In this document: positions 19,001 to 27,505 of the stretch, in pieces
How the letters are laid out: the number at the start of each line of letters is the position of its first letter
Position numbering within the stretch: position 1 is the first letter of the stretch
Source of the DNA: AG-339-G14 sp902553315
GTDB taxonomy: Bacteria > Pseudomonadota > Gammaproteobacteria > Magnimaribacterales > AG-339-G14
Direction: 5' to 3'
Length of the DNA: 64,000 bases
Assembly: GCA_902553315.1 (NCBI GenBank)
Contig: CACDKN010000001.1
Location: 1 to 64,000, forward strand
The notes under the pieces: model-generated
The model's input: only the letters and a program-made list of their open reading frames with translations
What the model was told of the DNA's origin: nothing
The model's database searches: none
Translations under genes and position numbers: made by a program

Positions 19001-20626
19001 GAAGGTGGAGAACTACCGGGAACAAAAGTCGATGACTACATCGCAAAGATTAGACACTCAACCCCTGGAGTAGGCCTTATCAGTCCTCCACCACATCATG
19101 ATATCTATTCCATCGAAGATATTGCTCAACTTATTCACGATTTGAAAAATGCCAATCGTAGCTCTAGGATAAGTGTGAAATTGGTCTCTGAAATTGGAGT
19201 AGGAACTATTGCTGCTGGAGTAGTTAAAGCAAAAACAGACCATCTCGTCATAGCTGGTCATGACGGCGGAACTGGAGCGTCTCCTTTGACTTCCATCAAA
19301 CACGCTGGGCTTCCCTGGGAATTAGGTATTGCTGAAACTCATCAAACACTTGTGATGAATAATCTGCGTTCAAGAGTAGTTCTACAAACGGATGGACAAC
19401 TTAAAACTGGAAGAGATGTGGCAATTGCGGCCATTCTTGGTGCCGAGGAATTTGGTTTTTCTACAGCCCCACTCGTTACCTTAGGGTGCATCATGATGAG
19501 AAAATGCCATTTAAATACTTGTCCTGTTGGTATTGCGACGCAAGACAAAGAACTAAGAAAAAAGTTTCATGGAAGTCCTGAAAATGTCGTGAACTATTTA
19601 TTCATGGTTGCCAAAGAATTAAGAATGATTATGGCGAAACTTGGGATAAAAAACTTAAATGATTTGATAGGAAGAGTGGATTTACTTGAAATGGAAGATG
19701 CTATCAATCATTGGAAAAGAGACGGCCTTGACCTATCAAAAATTCTTACTCCAGCGCAAAAATTCTTCGAGAATACAGAAGTCTATAATACTCAAGAACA
19801 AAATCATAACCTGCAAAAATCAATGGATATGGCTTTAGTTAAGACAATTAAAAACAATATCAAAACCAAACAAAAAATTGCAGTGAACCTAAACATTGGC
19901 AATACCAATAGAGTATTTGGGACAATTCTTTCAAATGAGATTTCTAAAATTTGGGGCGCTAACGGTCTTCCTAACGATACAATTAATCTTAATCTGAAGG
20001 GCTCTGCGGGGCAAAGCCTTGGAGCTTGGATTACCAAAGGAATGACCATCTCCTTAGAAGGAGACGCTAATGATTACGTTGGAAAAGGACTCTCCGGAGG
20101 AAAAATAATAATTTACCCTCCCAAAGATAGTAAATTCGTCCCCGAAGAAAATATCTTGTTAGGCAATGTTGCTTTATATGGAGCCACAGGTGGAGAGGCC
20201 TATTTTCGAGGTATTGCAGCAGAAAGATTTTGTGTAAGAAACAGTGGTGCCAGAGTAGTCGTTGAAGGCATTGGTGATCATGGCTGCGAGTACATGACTG
20301 GTGGAAGAGCTGTAATCCTTGGCAAAACTGGTCGAAACTTTGGGGCCGGTATGAGCGGCGGTATCGCCTACGTTTACGATAGAGAAAAGTCCTTTGAAAA
20401 AAAGTGTAATTTGAGCACCTTTGAGTTAGAAAAATTGAAAGTAAAGGAGGACTTGGATGAGTTAAAAGAATTGATAGAAAAACATTTCAGATATACTGGG
20501 TCTAGTGTTGCGAAAAAAATTCTGGATAATTGGAAAAAAGAGACACATAATTTTGTAAAAGTTATGCCCACTGATTTTAAAAGAGTTCTACAAGAAATGG
20601 ATGAACAAAAATTAAAGGTAAGTTAA
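16073..20626 (+). CDS. gltB: Glutamate synthase (NADPH) large subunit
   Basis: GltB makes two glutamates from glutamine and 2-oxoglutarate. The 1517-residue protein starts at a GTG and has a 25-residue propeptide before the catalytic Cys26 (DSCGVGLVANV) of the class II glutaminase domain (about 26-430). A central domain follows. The FMN domain (about 800-1190) contains GEGGEDPIRFKP and AGHDGGTGASP, followed by the 3Fe-4S cysteines in CHLNTCPVG. The C-terminal beta-helix has the GXGXG repeats (YMTGGRAVILG, GAGMSGGIAYV). All key residues are present. gltD starts on the base after its stop. Expression may be controlled by the leader described upstream. Confidence 0.97.
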   Translation: MPKNRYFLNRPKKKGLYDPDFERDSCGVGLVANVKGVPSREIMDNAYLINSRMDHRGGCGFEENTGDGAGILLALPDSFFQKEAKTLDLILPEVGKYAVGNLFLPQIEREYGLSKKIVEETVAREGLSFIGWRKVPINQKKANVGPAALSCQPKIEQIFIGSKGKISQDEFERKLYLCRKIFSRRLRFEENLSQGLMFYACSLSSRLIIYKGMLTPAQLFPFFPDLENKELKTHLAMVHSRFSTNTFPSWDRAQPCRYMCHNGEINTLKGNINLMRARQGMAESPLFGKNLKKLFPIAEPDCSDSGSFDNVLEFLIMSGRKIPEAIMMMIPEAWQNDREMSQKKKAFYEYASSFMEPWDGPASIVFTDGKMVGAVLDRNGLRPSRFYVTDDDKVIMASEVGVLPVDSKSVISKGRLQPGKMFLIDFEKGKLISDEEIKKEVASQLPYKEWNKNQIVNLKDLKTTRKNSKEENLIPKMQAFGYTTETLEFMLLPLVTELRDPLGSMGNDAALACLSDKPRMIYDYFKQLFAQITNPPIDSIREEVIMSLKCLIGPEGNLLENHEKNVNRLNLEHPILSNLELAKIKDIRNFGWKTKTIDITYPRGKGEKGLKTALNRICKESEEAINEGYSFMVLSDRNISKKNIALSSLLACSTVHHHLVKREKRTQIGIIIETGEAREVHHHCLLVGYGADAINPYLAFDVLAKSLKDGLLKDENLKGMKDLVNAYKKGVAKGMLKVMAKMGISTLQSYKGAQIFEAVGLADEIIEFSFPGTPSRVQGIDFQVLTKEIERRHEIGFPEISQNKVSTLPNPGDFHWRNGGDSHMWDPKTISALQLASRNNDETAYWKFADHANEQTTKNSTLRGLMKFKFSDSELPLAEVEPEKEIVKRFATGAMSLGSISTEAHESLALAMNKLGGKSNTGEGGEDPIRFKPLENGESKRSAIKQVASGRFGVTMWYLTNSDELQIKIAQGAKPGEGGELPGTKVDDYIAKIRHSTPGVGLISPPPHHDIYSIEDIAQLIHDLKNANRSSRISVKLVSEIGVGTIAAGVVKAKTDHLVIAGHDGGTGASPLTSIKHAGLPWELGIAETHQTLVMNNLRSRVVLQTDGQLKTGRDVAIAAILGAEEFGFSTAPLVTLGCIMMRKCHLNTCPVGIATQDKELRKKFHGSPENVVNYLFMVAKELRMIMAKLGIKNLNDLIGRVDLLEMEDAINHWKRDGLDLSKILTPAQKFFENTEVYNTQEQNHNLQKSMDMALVKTIKNNIKTKQKIAVNLNIGNTNRVFGTILSNEISKIWGANGLPNDTINLNLKGSAGQSLGAWITKGMTISLEGDANDYVGKGLSGGKIIIYPPKDSKFVPEENILLGNVALYGATGGEAYFRGIAAERFCVRNSGARVVVEGIGDHGCEYMTGGRAVILGKTGRNFGAGMSGGIAYVYDREKSFEKKCNLSTFELEKLKVKEDLDELKELIEKHFRYTGSSVAKKILDNWKKETHNFVKVMPTDFKRVLQEMDEQKLKVS

Positions 20627-22078
20627 ATGGGAAAGGTTACTGGATTTAAAGAACACGAACGAGTTGTTGAGCCTTATAGGCCAGCGAAGGAAAGAATAAT
20701 TGATTTCAAAGAGATTTATACCGATCATGACGAATCTCTACTTAATACTCAAGCGTCGCGATGCATGAATTGTGGAGTACCCTTTTGTCAATCAGGAGAA
20801 GGTTGCCCAGTTTATAATCTAATTCCAGAGTGGAATGATTTGGTTTATAACGAAAAATGGGAAGAAGCATTTAACAGACTTTTAAAAACTAATAATTTCC
20901 CAGAAGTTACTGGAAGAGTTTGCCCCGCGGTTTGCGAGGGTGCATGTGTTTTGGGTATTACCGAATCTCCTGTCACCATCAAAAATCTTGAATTCGCAAT
21001 TGCGGACAAAGGGATTGAATCGGGATGGCTTAAACCTGTTGTACCGAAAGTAAGAACAAATAAAAAAATAGCCGTCGTTGGTTCTGGTCCAGCAGGACTG
21101 TCAGCCGCGCAACAACTAAATAGCGTCGGTCACTCTGTTGAGATCTACGAGCGAGCCGATAGAATTGGTGGCCTCATGATGTACGGAATTCCGAACATGA
21201 AACTAGACAAGTCCATAATAGATATGCGCATAGACATTATGGAAAAAGAAGGTATCAGGTTCCACACGAACTGTAACATCGGTGGGAGCGAAAAAAATGA
21301 CATTTCGGTAGATGAATTAGTTGAATCGAATGACATTGTGCTGCTGACTACCGGAGCTACTAAACCAAGAGACTTGCCAATTCCTAATCGAGAAGGAGAT
21401 GGCGTCTACTTCGCAATGGAGTTTTTAGGACAAAATACTAAAAGCCTTTTAGACAGCAAACTAAGCGATGAAAACTTTATTGACGCCAAAGGTAAAAATG
21501 TCATTGTTATTGGAGGCGGAGACACTGGTAATGATTGTTTGGGAACCTCTTTAAGACATGGATGTAAGTCTCTGACCAATTTTGAAATTATGCCAGAGCT
21601 TCCTCAGGACAGGATGGATAACAATCCATGGCCGCTCTTTCCTAGAATCTACAAAGTGGATTACGGACACGAAGAATCGAGAGAAGTTTTTGGTAAAGAC
21701 CCCAGAGAGTATTCAGTTTCTGGAAAAGAATTCTTAAGAGATAAAAACGGAAAATTAACTGGGATTAAAACTGTCAAAGTCGATAAAGATTTTCAAGAGC
21801 TCCCAGGAACAGAGAAAATTTGGAGAGCGGATTTAGTGCTTTTGGCCATGGGTTTTTTAGGTCCAGAGCATTATTTGAATGAAAATTTAAATTTAGATCT
21901 AGACGAAAGATCTAATTTCAAAGCCGAGCATAACATTCACAAAACTTCTCACCCAAAAGTGTTTGCCGCAGGAGATTGTCGTCGAGGCCAATCGTTAGTT
22001 GTTTGGGCAATTAATGAAGGTAGAGCTGCTGCAAGAGAAATTGACCAAGAATTAATGGGTCAAACCACTTTAGAATAG
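20627..22078 (+). CDS. gltD: Glutamate synthase (NADPH) small subunit
   Basis: GltD passes electrons from NADPH through FAD and 4Fe-4S clusters to GltB. The 483-residue protein begins with a cluster-binding region (CMNCGVPFCQSGEGCPV, and CPAVCEGACVLG). A FAD dinucleotide fold (VVGSGPAGLSAAQQL) and a NADPH fold (VIGGGDTGNDCLG) follow, with a final FAD block AGDCRRGQSLVVWAI. The length is normal for the family. It is immediately downstream of gltB and is followed by a strong hairpin terminator shared with the convergent TonB receptor gene. Confidence 0.96.
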   Translation: MGKVTGFKEHERVVEPYRPAKERIIDFKEIYTDHDESLLNTQASRCMNCGVPFCQSGEGCPVYNLIPEWNDLVYNEKWEEAFNRLLKTNNFPEVTGRVCPAVCEGACVLGITESPVTIKNLEFAIADKGIESGWLKPVVPKVRTNKKIAVVGSGPAGLSAAQQLNSVGHSVEIYERADRIGGLMMYGIPNMKLDKSIIDMRIDIMEKEGIRFHTNCNIGGSEKNDISVDELVESNDIVLLTTGATKPRDLPIPNREGDGVYFAMEFLGQNTKSLLDSKLSDENFIDAKGKNVIVIGGGDTGNDCLGTSLRHGCKSLTNFEIMPELPQDRMDNNPWPLFPRIYKVDYGHEESREVFGKDPREYSVSGKEFLRDKNGKLTGIKTVKVDKDFQELPGTEKIWRADLVLLAMGFLGPEHYLNENLNLDLDERSNFKAEHNIHKTSHPKVFAAGDCRRGQSLVVWAINEGRAAAREIDQELMGQTTLE

Positions 22079-22105
22079 AATCCCTTTTAATTAAAGATTT
22101 TCATC

Positions 22106-22134
22106 TCATGAGGCTCAATTAGTGAGCCTCATGA
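22106..22134 (+). terminator. Hairpin terminator between gltD and the convergent receptor gene
   Basis: A perfect 12-bp stem (22106-22117 with 22123-22134) encloses a 5-base loop. The stem contains GAGGCTCA and is the strongest hairpin seen outside the rRNA genes. A T-containing tail (AATTAGTTTT) follows on the plus strand. The minus-strand tail is weaker. It lies between convergent stops at 22078 and 22143 and may serve both directions. It is the only clear intrinsic-type terminator I found. Confidence 0.75.
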
Positions 22135-22142
22135 AATTAGTT

Positions 22143-25100
22143 TTATTGCAATCTGTAAGTAAAACCAGCTTTAACAAATCTTCCGAGCGGACTATGAGTA
22201 TAAGCGTCATAGTTCATCTCCCAATTTACAAAAGGTGGCAGTTTATCTGCAATGTTATAAACGGAGAATGACAGGTCTGTCGAATCGTTCATACTATAAG
22301 TATAAGTGGCATCAAAAGTCCTGTGTTCAGCTACTCTTCCAGAATCTCTTCGGTTGTAATAGCTTGAAATATAATTTACAGCACCATAGAAATTATGTTT
22401 AGCATCCACATAATTTACAAAACCTTTACCTTTTTGTTCTGGCATTGGTCTGCAAGTATTGTTGATGTTGAAGAACCCAGCACACTCGTAAGCCGCAGCT
22501 ACCAGAGCTCCGCCAACATTATAATCTGCAACAGAATACCCCAATATAGCGTTAGCTTCTAAACCGGTTGATAAAGTTCCATTACCAACATCAGTATCGT
22601 ACTTAATAAATAAATCCAATCCGTCGGTTTCAGTTTTTGGACCGTTAACGTAATTTGATTGAATTCTAGCGATATCTCCAACTCCAAAGGAACCATCGTT
22701 CACTAGGTTAGTTCCACCAAAGATTTGGCTTTGAATGGCAGCTTTACCAGCACCGCCTGCTCCATAAGCATTGGCTAATTGCTGATGGTTTTCGTTAATA
22801 ATTGGATTGTCAAACTCAAAGTTATAGTAATCTAAAGTCGCCGTCCAATTGTCGGTTCCAAAATCAGTTATTAAACCAATGTTATAAGTGGTAGCTTCTT
22901 CTGGCTCCAAATTGGTGTTTCCAGTTAAGTCGACAGCTTTAAAAGCACCGGTTTGGTTTACGTACTGAAGTGCAGTAACCCTAGTTCTAGAAGTTTCGTC
23001 TGGATGAGGCGCTCTAAAGGTAGTTTGCCCAGTAAATCTCAATGTGACCGTATCGGTAGGAGAAAATCTAACTACTACTTTCGGGTCTATTGAATCAACA
23101 GTGCCATAATCTTCATACCTAATGGCAAGCTGTACGTCTAACTGATCGCTCACTGGCAGTGCCAATTCAGCAAACAAAGCATCAACGTCTTGATCTTGGT
23201 CGCTATCAAAAGTTGGAGCCAAGAACATGAAGAGTCCCACTGGATTAGCAGCACAAGCAGCTCTTCCAGCAGCGGTCTCATTTTGTTCAGGAATCAAACA
23301 CGGATACAAGTCTCCATTATGAATATTAGTCATAGCGTTAGTTGCTGTTGGTCCATCTCTTGCTGGAGTCGAAGTTTTAAGATTGTAATCTCTTCTTTCA
23401 TAACCCGCAGCCCAGGCAGCTTCTCCAGCATCGAATGAGATGCTTGGCAAAGTTCCTTGCGCGATAAAATCAAACGTCATTAATTCTGACTCTGATAGAG
23501 TTATTCTCTGATCAATTAAGTATCTAAGTAACGCAGTAGGATTGGCAACTGAAGCATCGTAGTTAGGATTGACTGGCATTCTTGCTCCATCCGCGGAACT
23601 ATGATCTCTTTGCATCGCTTGTTGGACAGCGTTAGAAAGAGGATTCACATAAAGACAACCCGCTGGTCGAGTAGTTGATTGGACTACCGAAGCTGCAATT
23701 GCAGCGCCAGTAGAACTTACTTTAAATGTTGGAGTTCTGTCGGTTGCACTAGTTGTCAAGCCAGTTAGCTCGGCATCACAGTCTGGACCACCATAGCCCC
23801 AGAGAGCTGCCAAAAATTTGCTTTGTTGAGTGTCTGATGAAGAAAGCTCTCCTTCACTATTTGAGAAGTTAAAACTTGTTGAATATTGAACGTCATCGGT
23901 CAAATCGCCTTCAAAATTAAAAGCAAATCTATAGGTGTCATATTCTCTATGCTCTGTTTGAGCTCCTTGAGAATTACCAAAGGGGTTTCCTGAAGCTCCC
24001 ATCGACCTGGTTCTGATACCATGTAATGCCGCTCTGTTGGTTCCATCCCCACCATAATTAGCATCGGTTAGCGCGCTACAAAAAGTTGGGTAATCGGCAC
24101 AGAGGACTGCCATGGCTGGGTGATTGTCAGGAATAGTGTTTGTTTTAGGATTGCTTGGTGGATAGGAAGGTGAAGTAGCGTAATGAGGTACTTCAGTAGT
24201 ACTGTAAGCAAATTCCACATGGTATTCGTTATCATTAATCGTACCATTAAGTTCTAACCACAATTGGTTATTCTCTTGCTCTTCTTGAACGTTATCAAAG
24301 TAGGTGTACTGATACCTACAGAATCCGGCAAGAGCTGCGTCATCCGTTACATCTGTTCCAAACGCCCCGAGCGGAGTCATCGTTCCTCCAGCTGCGTTAC
24401 AACCGGGATCAGCTAAGAAGTAATGGCCACCTAAACCTAAGGCTGCGTTTGCAGGCGCACCATCAGTACTATCACTCGTAAAAGTTCCAGGATTACCCAT
24501 GCCAGAATATCCCCCTCTAGTGTTAGCAGCATAAGATTTTAAACCATAGACAGTATCTGCTGCTCTTAATTCAGGCTTAAATTGATACCCGAAAGAAACA
24601 AGTAAATTGGCATCGTTGGGCAACATTGTTCCATAAGTGACTGAAAATTCTCTACCGTCGTCTTGAGCATTTGGTATACCTTTTCCAGCAACATTCATTC
24701 TCAAGCCTTCAAAAGTTCCATCGGTAATAAAATTCACCACACCTGAAATCGCATCCGATCCATACGTTGCAGCTGCACCCTCTTTTAGAATTTCAATTCT
24801 ACTGATCGCAGACAATGGAAAGTCATGTAGGTTAACGGATCTTCCAGCTCCTGTACTCAATGGCGCGGTAACTTGTCTTTTTCCATTTACCAACACCAAA
24901 GTTCTTTGAGTACCAAGACCTCTTAAATTAATATTTGAAATTCCCTCAGCAGCATTTGATCCAAACTGGTTGGATTCACCGTCCATACCAGTGCTGCCAG
25001 GAACCATTTTTATCAATTCCACAATGTTCAAATTACCTTGTGCGGCAATGTCTGCAGCATCTAAAACAGTGATCGGAGAACCCGAATCAATTGGTGTTCC

Positions 25101-25193
25101 TTTAATTAAGGAACCTATTACTTGAACTTCCTCTTCCTGAGCAAATACCAAAGTAGAAGAAATAAAAATAATTAAACTTAATTTTTTAAACAT
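22143..25193 (-). CDS. TonB-dependent outer-membrane receptor
   Basis: This 1016-residue protein starts with a signal peptide (residues 1-18, ending LVFAQ). The plug domain follows: VQVIGSLIKGTP, then ITVLDAADIAAQGNLNIVEL, the NLRGLGTQRTLVLVNGKR block and GAAATYGSDAISGVVNFI. A long beta-barrel follows, with many aromatic-rich strands, ending in FVKAGFTYRLQ. The long extracellular loops contain paired cysteines (for example around GPDCDAELTG and FFNINNTCRP). It takes up a large substrate, energised by TonB; the substrate is not evident. A GGGGGAG ribosome site precedes the ATG. The clustering with a P19-like periplasmic metal protein is suggestive but not proof of metal uptake. Confidence 0.93.
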   Translation of the reverse strand: MFKKLSLIIFISSTLVFAQEEEVQVIGSLIKGTPIDSGSPITVLDAADIAAQGNLNIVELIKMVPGSTGMDGESNQFGSNAAEGISNINLRGLGTQRTLVLVNGKRQVTAPLSTGAGRSVNLHDFPLSAISRIEILKEGAAATYGSDAISGVVNFITDGTFEGLRMNVAGKGIPNAQDDGREFSVTYGTMLPNDANLLVSFGYQFKPELRAADTVYGLKSYAANTRGGYSGMGNPGTFTSDSTDGAPANAALGLGGHYFLADPGCNAAGGTMTPLGAFGTDVTDDAALAGFCRYQYTYFDNVQEEQENNQLWLELNGTINDNEYHVEFAYSTTEVPHYATSPSYPPSNPKTNTIPDNHPAMAVLCADYPTFCSALTDANYGGDGTNRAALHGIRTRSMGASGNPFGNSQGAQTEHREYDTYRFAFNFEGDLTDDVQYSTSFNFSNSEGELSSSDTQQSKFLAALWGYGGPDCDAELTGLTTSATDRTPTFKVSSTGAAIAASVVQSTTRPAGCLYVNPLSNAVQQAMQRDHSSADGARMPVNPNYDASVANPTALLRYLIDQRITLSESELMTFDFIAQGTLPSISFDAGEAAWAAGYERRDYNLKTSTPARDGPTATNAMTNIHNGDLYPCLIPEQNETAAGRAACAANPVGLFMFLAPTFDSDQDQDVDALFAELALPVSDQLDVQLAIRYEDYGTVDSIDPKVVVRFSPTDTVTLRFTGQTTFRAPHPDETSRTRVTALQYVNQTGAFKAVDLTGNTNLEPEEATTYNIGLITDFGTDNWTATLDYYNFEFDNPIINENHQQLANAYGAGGAGKAAIQSQIFGGTNLVNDGSFGVGDIARIQSNYVNGPKTETDGLDLFIKYDTDVGNGTLSTGLEANAILGYSVADYNVGGALVAAAYECAGFFNINNTCRPMPEQKGKGFVNYVDAKHNFYGAVNYISSYYNRRDSGRVAEHRTFDATYTYSMNDSTDLSFSVYNIADKLPPFVNWEMNYDAYTHSPLGRFVKAGFTYRLQ

Positions 25194-25217
25194 AATCTCC
25201 CCCGTAACGTTTAATTA

Positions 25218-25246
25218 ATATTATTTTTTTAACATTTTTTTAACAA
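25218..25246 (-). promoter_or_regulatory. Putative sigma-70 promoter of the TonB receptor gene
   Basis: On the minus strand TTGTTA (25246-25241) and TAATAT (25223-25218) are 17 bases apart. Each hexamer matches the consensus at four positions, and A-tracts fill the spacer. Transcription would begin near 25211, leaving a leader of about 18 bases with a GGGGGAG ribosome site before the ATG at 25193. This suggests the receptor is expressed separately from the AhpD-like gene upstream. Confidence 0.5.
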
Positions 25247-25306
25247 AATTCCTAAAATTTTTCTATTTATTTCTAGAATTAAAGGAAGCTAAAAAAATTT
25301 TTTTTA

Positions 25307-25882
25307 TTACCAATTTTTTGGCTTTAAAACTTCGTCAATATATTGGGCTGGCACTGCCTCGATCTCGGTACCAAAAGTATCGTTCCACCGATTTAAAAAC
25401 CCGAAGAAAGCAATCACAGAAACCATGTCTACAATTTGCTGCTTAGAGTAATATTTTTTCAAATTATCAAAGTGAGTTTTTGTTGCGCCGTTTGGAACCT
25501 CTCCTGAAGCGAAGGCAAGATCCAAGAGCGCTACTTCTTTCGCATCATAATGTTCGCTCTTTTGATAGTTAAGAATATCGGCTATTTTATCATTAGCTAC
25601 TCCTGCCCGTTCTGCGCCATGAGAGGTATGTGACTGACAATATTTGCATCCAGAACTTAAGCTGGAAGCTAAGGCAATCAGCTGTTTTGACTGCACGTCT
25701 AAAGAAACAGTATTAAAGACTGCAGCGGACATTTTTGCGAAAGCTTCAAGCAGCTCAGGCTTATCAGCCATAAGTAGATATGAATTAGGTAGATACCCCA
25801 TAAAAGATTCAACTAACTTAAATAACTCTTCAAACTCAGGAAAATCTTCTCTTTCTTTAGTATCGATATAAGAAATGCTCAT
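25307..25882 (-). CDS. Carboxymuconolactone decarboxylase/AhpD-like family protein
   Basis: This 191-residue all-helical protein carries the redox motif CKYCQSHTSHGAERAG, that is CxxCxxH in the AhpD style, preceded by ALASSLSSGC. AhpD-type proteins use the cysteine pair in thiol-dependent peroxide defence, while true decarboxylases lack it, so a redox role is more likely. The C-terminal region (VIAFFGFLNRWNDTFGTE) matches the family end. It follows the small membrane gene by nine bases on the same strand and precedes the TonB receptor, though a separate receptor promoter is likely. Confidence 0.85.
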   Translation of the reverse strand: MSISYIDTKEREDFPEFEELFKLVESFMGYLPNSYLLMADKPELLEAFAKMSAAVFNTVSLDVQSKQLIALASSLSSGCKYCQSHTSHGAERAGVANDKIADILNYQKSEHYDAKEVALLDLAFASGEVPNGATKTHFDNLKKYYSKQQIVDMVSVIAFFGFLNRWNDTFGTEIEAVPAQYIDEVLKPKNW

Positions 25883-25891
25883 TGATTAATT

Positions 25892-26101
25892 TTAGCCATG
25901 AAAAGAATTAAATAAAGACACAAAAATTATCCCAGTCCCCAAGACACCGACTACTAAAATTAAATAGTCCACAAAAAACACCATAAAAAGTTTTTTCCAA
26001 GAAACTTCAGAATCTTTAGTTTTTAAAAAAGCGCTTACTTTAAAAAAAATAAAGCTAATCAAAAATACCACTGCGCCAAGAACAAACATTCCAAAATTCA
26101 T
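25892..26101 (-). CDS. Small two-span membrane protein, unknown
   Basis: This 69-residue protein has two predicted membrane spans (about 2-24 and 42-64) joined by a charged loop with KTKDSEVSWKK. I do not recognise a family. It is supported as a real gene because it fits exactly, three bases after the P19-like gene and nine bases before the AhpD-like gene on the same strand, with no competing frame. It may be a partner of the P19-like protein in the membrane; that is inference only. Confidence 0.6.
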   Translation of the reverse strand: MNFGMFVLGAVVFLISFIFFKVSAFLKTKDSEVSWKKLFMVFFVDYLILVVGVLGTGIIFVSLFNSFHG

Positions 26102-26104
26102 TTT

Positions 26105-26635
26105 TTATCTTCTTTGTTTTAAAGCAATTTGCTCAAAGTTTAAATTTTTATATGTAAAAGAACTTTCTTGAATTAAGCCTCCAAACTTTTCATACCAGTC
26201 GTAATGTATGCCAAAAGACTCGCTATCAGGAGGCTCAATAATGAAAGTCACGTCGTAAAGATCTTTGATGCTACCAGGTAACTTAATATTTTGAGCATAA
26301 TGTAAATTATCTACCAAGTTCAAATGTGGGGTTAAATAGATTTCAATAATTGCTCCTTTTTCATTTGTAACGATAGCTTTCACTTTGAGATAGGCGACAA
26401 ACCCGCCTGAGGGCACTGAAACAAGATTATCTTCTGACCAATTGGCCAACATTTCAATATGTATATCTGTCTCTGATTCTGACAAGTAAAATTTTTCAGG
26501 AAAAACTGTATCTTTTGGAGCAACTTCAAAGACTATTTTGATCCCAGGATCTATTGTCTCCGATCCAATGATCATTTCTTCGGCAAGAATGTTAATGCTT
26601 AGCAAAATAAGCGTTAACTGGAAAAGATGTTTCAT
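26105..26635 (-). CDS. Periplasmic iron/copper-binding protein, P19/Iron_transport family-like
   Basis: This 176-residue protein has a signal peptide (residues 1-18, ending ILAEE). The body resembles the P19/FetP/Tp34 fold family: ETDIHIEML (His59, Met62), GGFVAYLKVKAIVT, then HLNLVDNLHYAQNIKLPG (His104, His112) and DVTFIIEPPD, with a final FGIHYDW (His134). In that family, His and Met residues bind copper and iron at a dimer surface and assist ferrous uptake. The usual partner permease FetM/FTR1 is not in the window. It overlaps tesB by four bases. The match is from memory of the family pattern. Confidence 0.65.
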   Translation of the reverse strand: MKHLFQLTLILLSINILAEEMIIGSETIDPGIKIVFEVAPKDTVFPEKFYLSESETDIHIEMLANWSEDNLVSVPSGGFVAYLKVKAIVTNEKGAIIEIYLTPHLNLVDNLHYAQNIKLPGSIKDLYDVTFIIEPPDSESFGIHYDWYEKFGGLIQESSFTYKNLNFEQIALKQRR

Positions 26636-27504
26636 TTTTGTTTTACTCTAATTAAGCCTTCTTGAACTGCCGATGCAACCAATATACCGTCTTGAGTAAA
26701 AATATTACCCCTATTGAATCCATTTGCATTACTAGCAGATGGACTATCTAAAGAATAAAGCAGCCATTCATCGGCCCTAAACTCCCGATGAAACCACATC
26801 GCATGATCAAGACTAGCTACTTGAAGTTTTTCGTAAGCTCCAAAACTAAATCCGTGTGGTCGCTGGGAAGTTCCAAGCAAGCCCATATCCGATGCGTAAG
26901 CTAAAACTCCTTGATGAATTAAGTGATTGTCCGGTAATTTCCCAGAGGCTTTAATCCACATATTTTTGAAAGGTTCGCCCTTCTCATTATCAAATGGATT
27001 TAAATTTTCTACGTTTCTAATTTCAATTGGTTTGTCTCTTAAAAACCCCTCAAGCATTGCTTTAGGGATTTTGTCTTTCATTTCTTCTCTAAACTCCCTA
27101 TCGCTCTTAAGTTCTTCAGGACTTGGAACATCTGGCATTTCAAATTGATGCTCCAGGCCTTCTTCGGATATTTTGAATGAAACAGACATATTAAAAATAT
27201 ACTCTCCGTTTTGAATCGCATTAACTGTTCGTGTGGTAAAGCTTTTCCCATCTCTAATTCTTTGCACGTCATAAAGAATGGGCATATCAATTCTTCCAGG
27301 TCTTAAAAAATAAGCATGCAAAGAATGCGCTTTTCTTGAATTGTCTACAGTTTCTTGAGTTGCGCTAAGTGCCTGACCTATTACCTGCCCACCAAAAACT
27401 CTGCCCCAAGCAGTTTGTTCACTTTGTCCTCGAAATAAATTTTCTTCGAGTTTCTCAAGATTCAAAGTCTTGATTAATTCATCTAGTAGCTTTTGATCTG
27501 ACAT
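26632..27504 (-). CDS. tesB: Acyl-CoA thioesterase II
   Basis: TesB hydrolyses medium and long-chain acyl-CoA. The 290-residue double-hotdog protein begins LLDELIKTLNLEKLEENLFRG. It shows WGRVFGGQVIGQAL, HSLHAYFLRPG, the Asp/Thr/Gln core region in FFHREF-like form (LDHAMWFHREFRADEW) and the C-terminal GRGxIFTQDG variant NRGNIFTQDGILVAS. A further in-frame start upstream (27582) would run into cysE, so 27504 is chosen, one base after the cysE stop. It shares four bases with the P19-like gene. Confidence 0.92.
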   Translation of the reverse strand: MSDQKLLDELIKTLNLEKLEENLFRGQSEQTAWGRVFGGQVIGQALSATQETVDNSRKAHSLHAYFLRPGRIDMPILYDVQRIRDGKSFTTRTVNAIQNGEYIFNMSVSFKISEEGLEHQFEMPDVPSPEELKSDREFREEMKDKIPKAMLEGFLRDKPIEIRNVENLNPFDNEKGEPFKNMWIKASGKLPDNHLIHQGVLAYASDMGLLGTSQRPHGFSFGAYEKLQVASLDHAMWFHREFRADEWLLYSLDSPSASNANGFNRGNIFTQDGILVASAVQEGLIRVKQK

Positions 27505-27505
27505 T

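Noticed and set aside
23190..23438. Serine-rich frame opposite the TonB receptor
   Set aside because: It is antisense to a well-supported receptor barrel and has low-complexity Ser and Ile content.
25290..25306. A-run followed by T-run between the receptor and AhpD-like genes, possible terminator
   Set aside because: It has no GC stem, so it is unlikely to stop polymerase; it is just AT-rich spacer.
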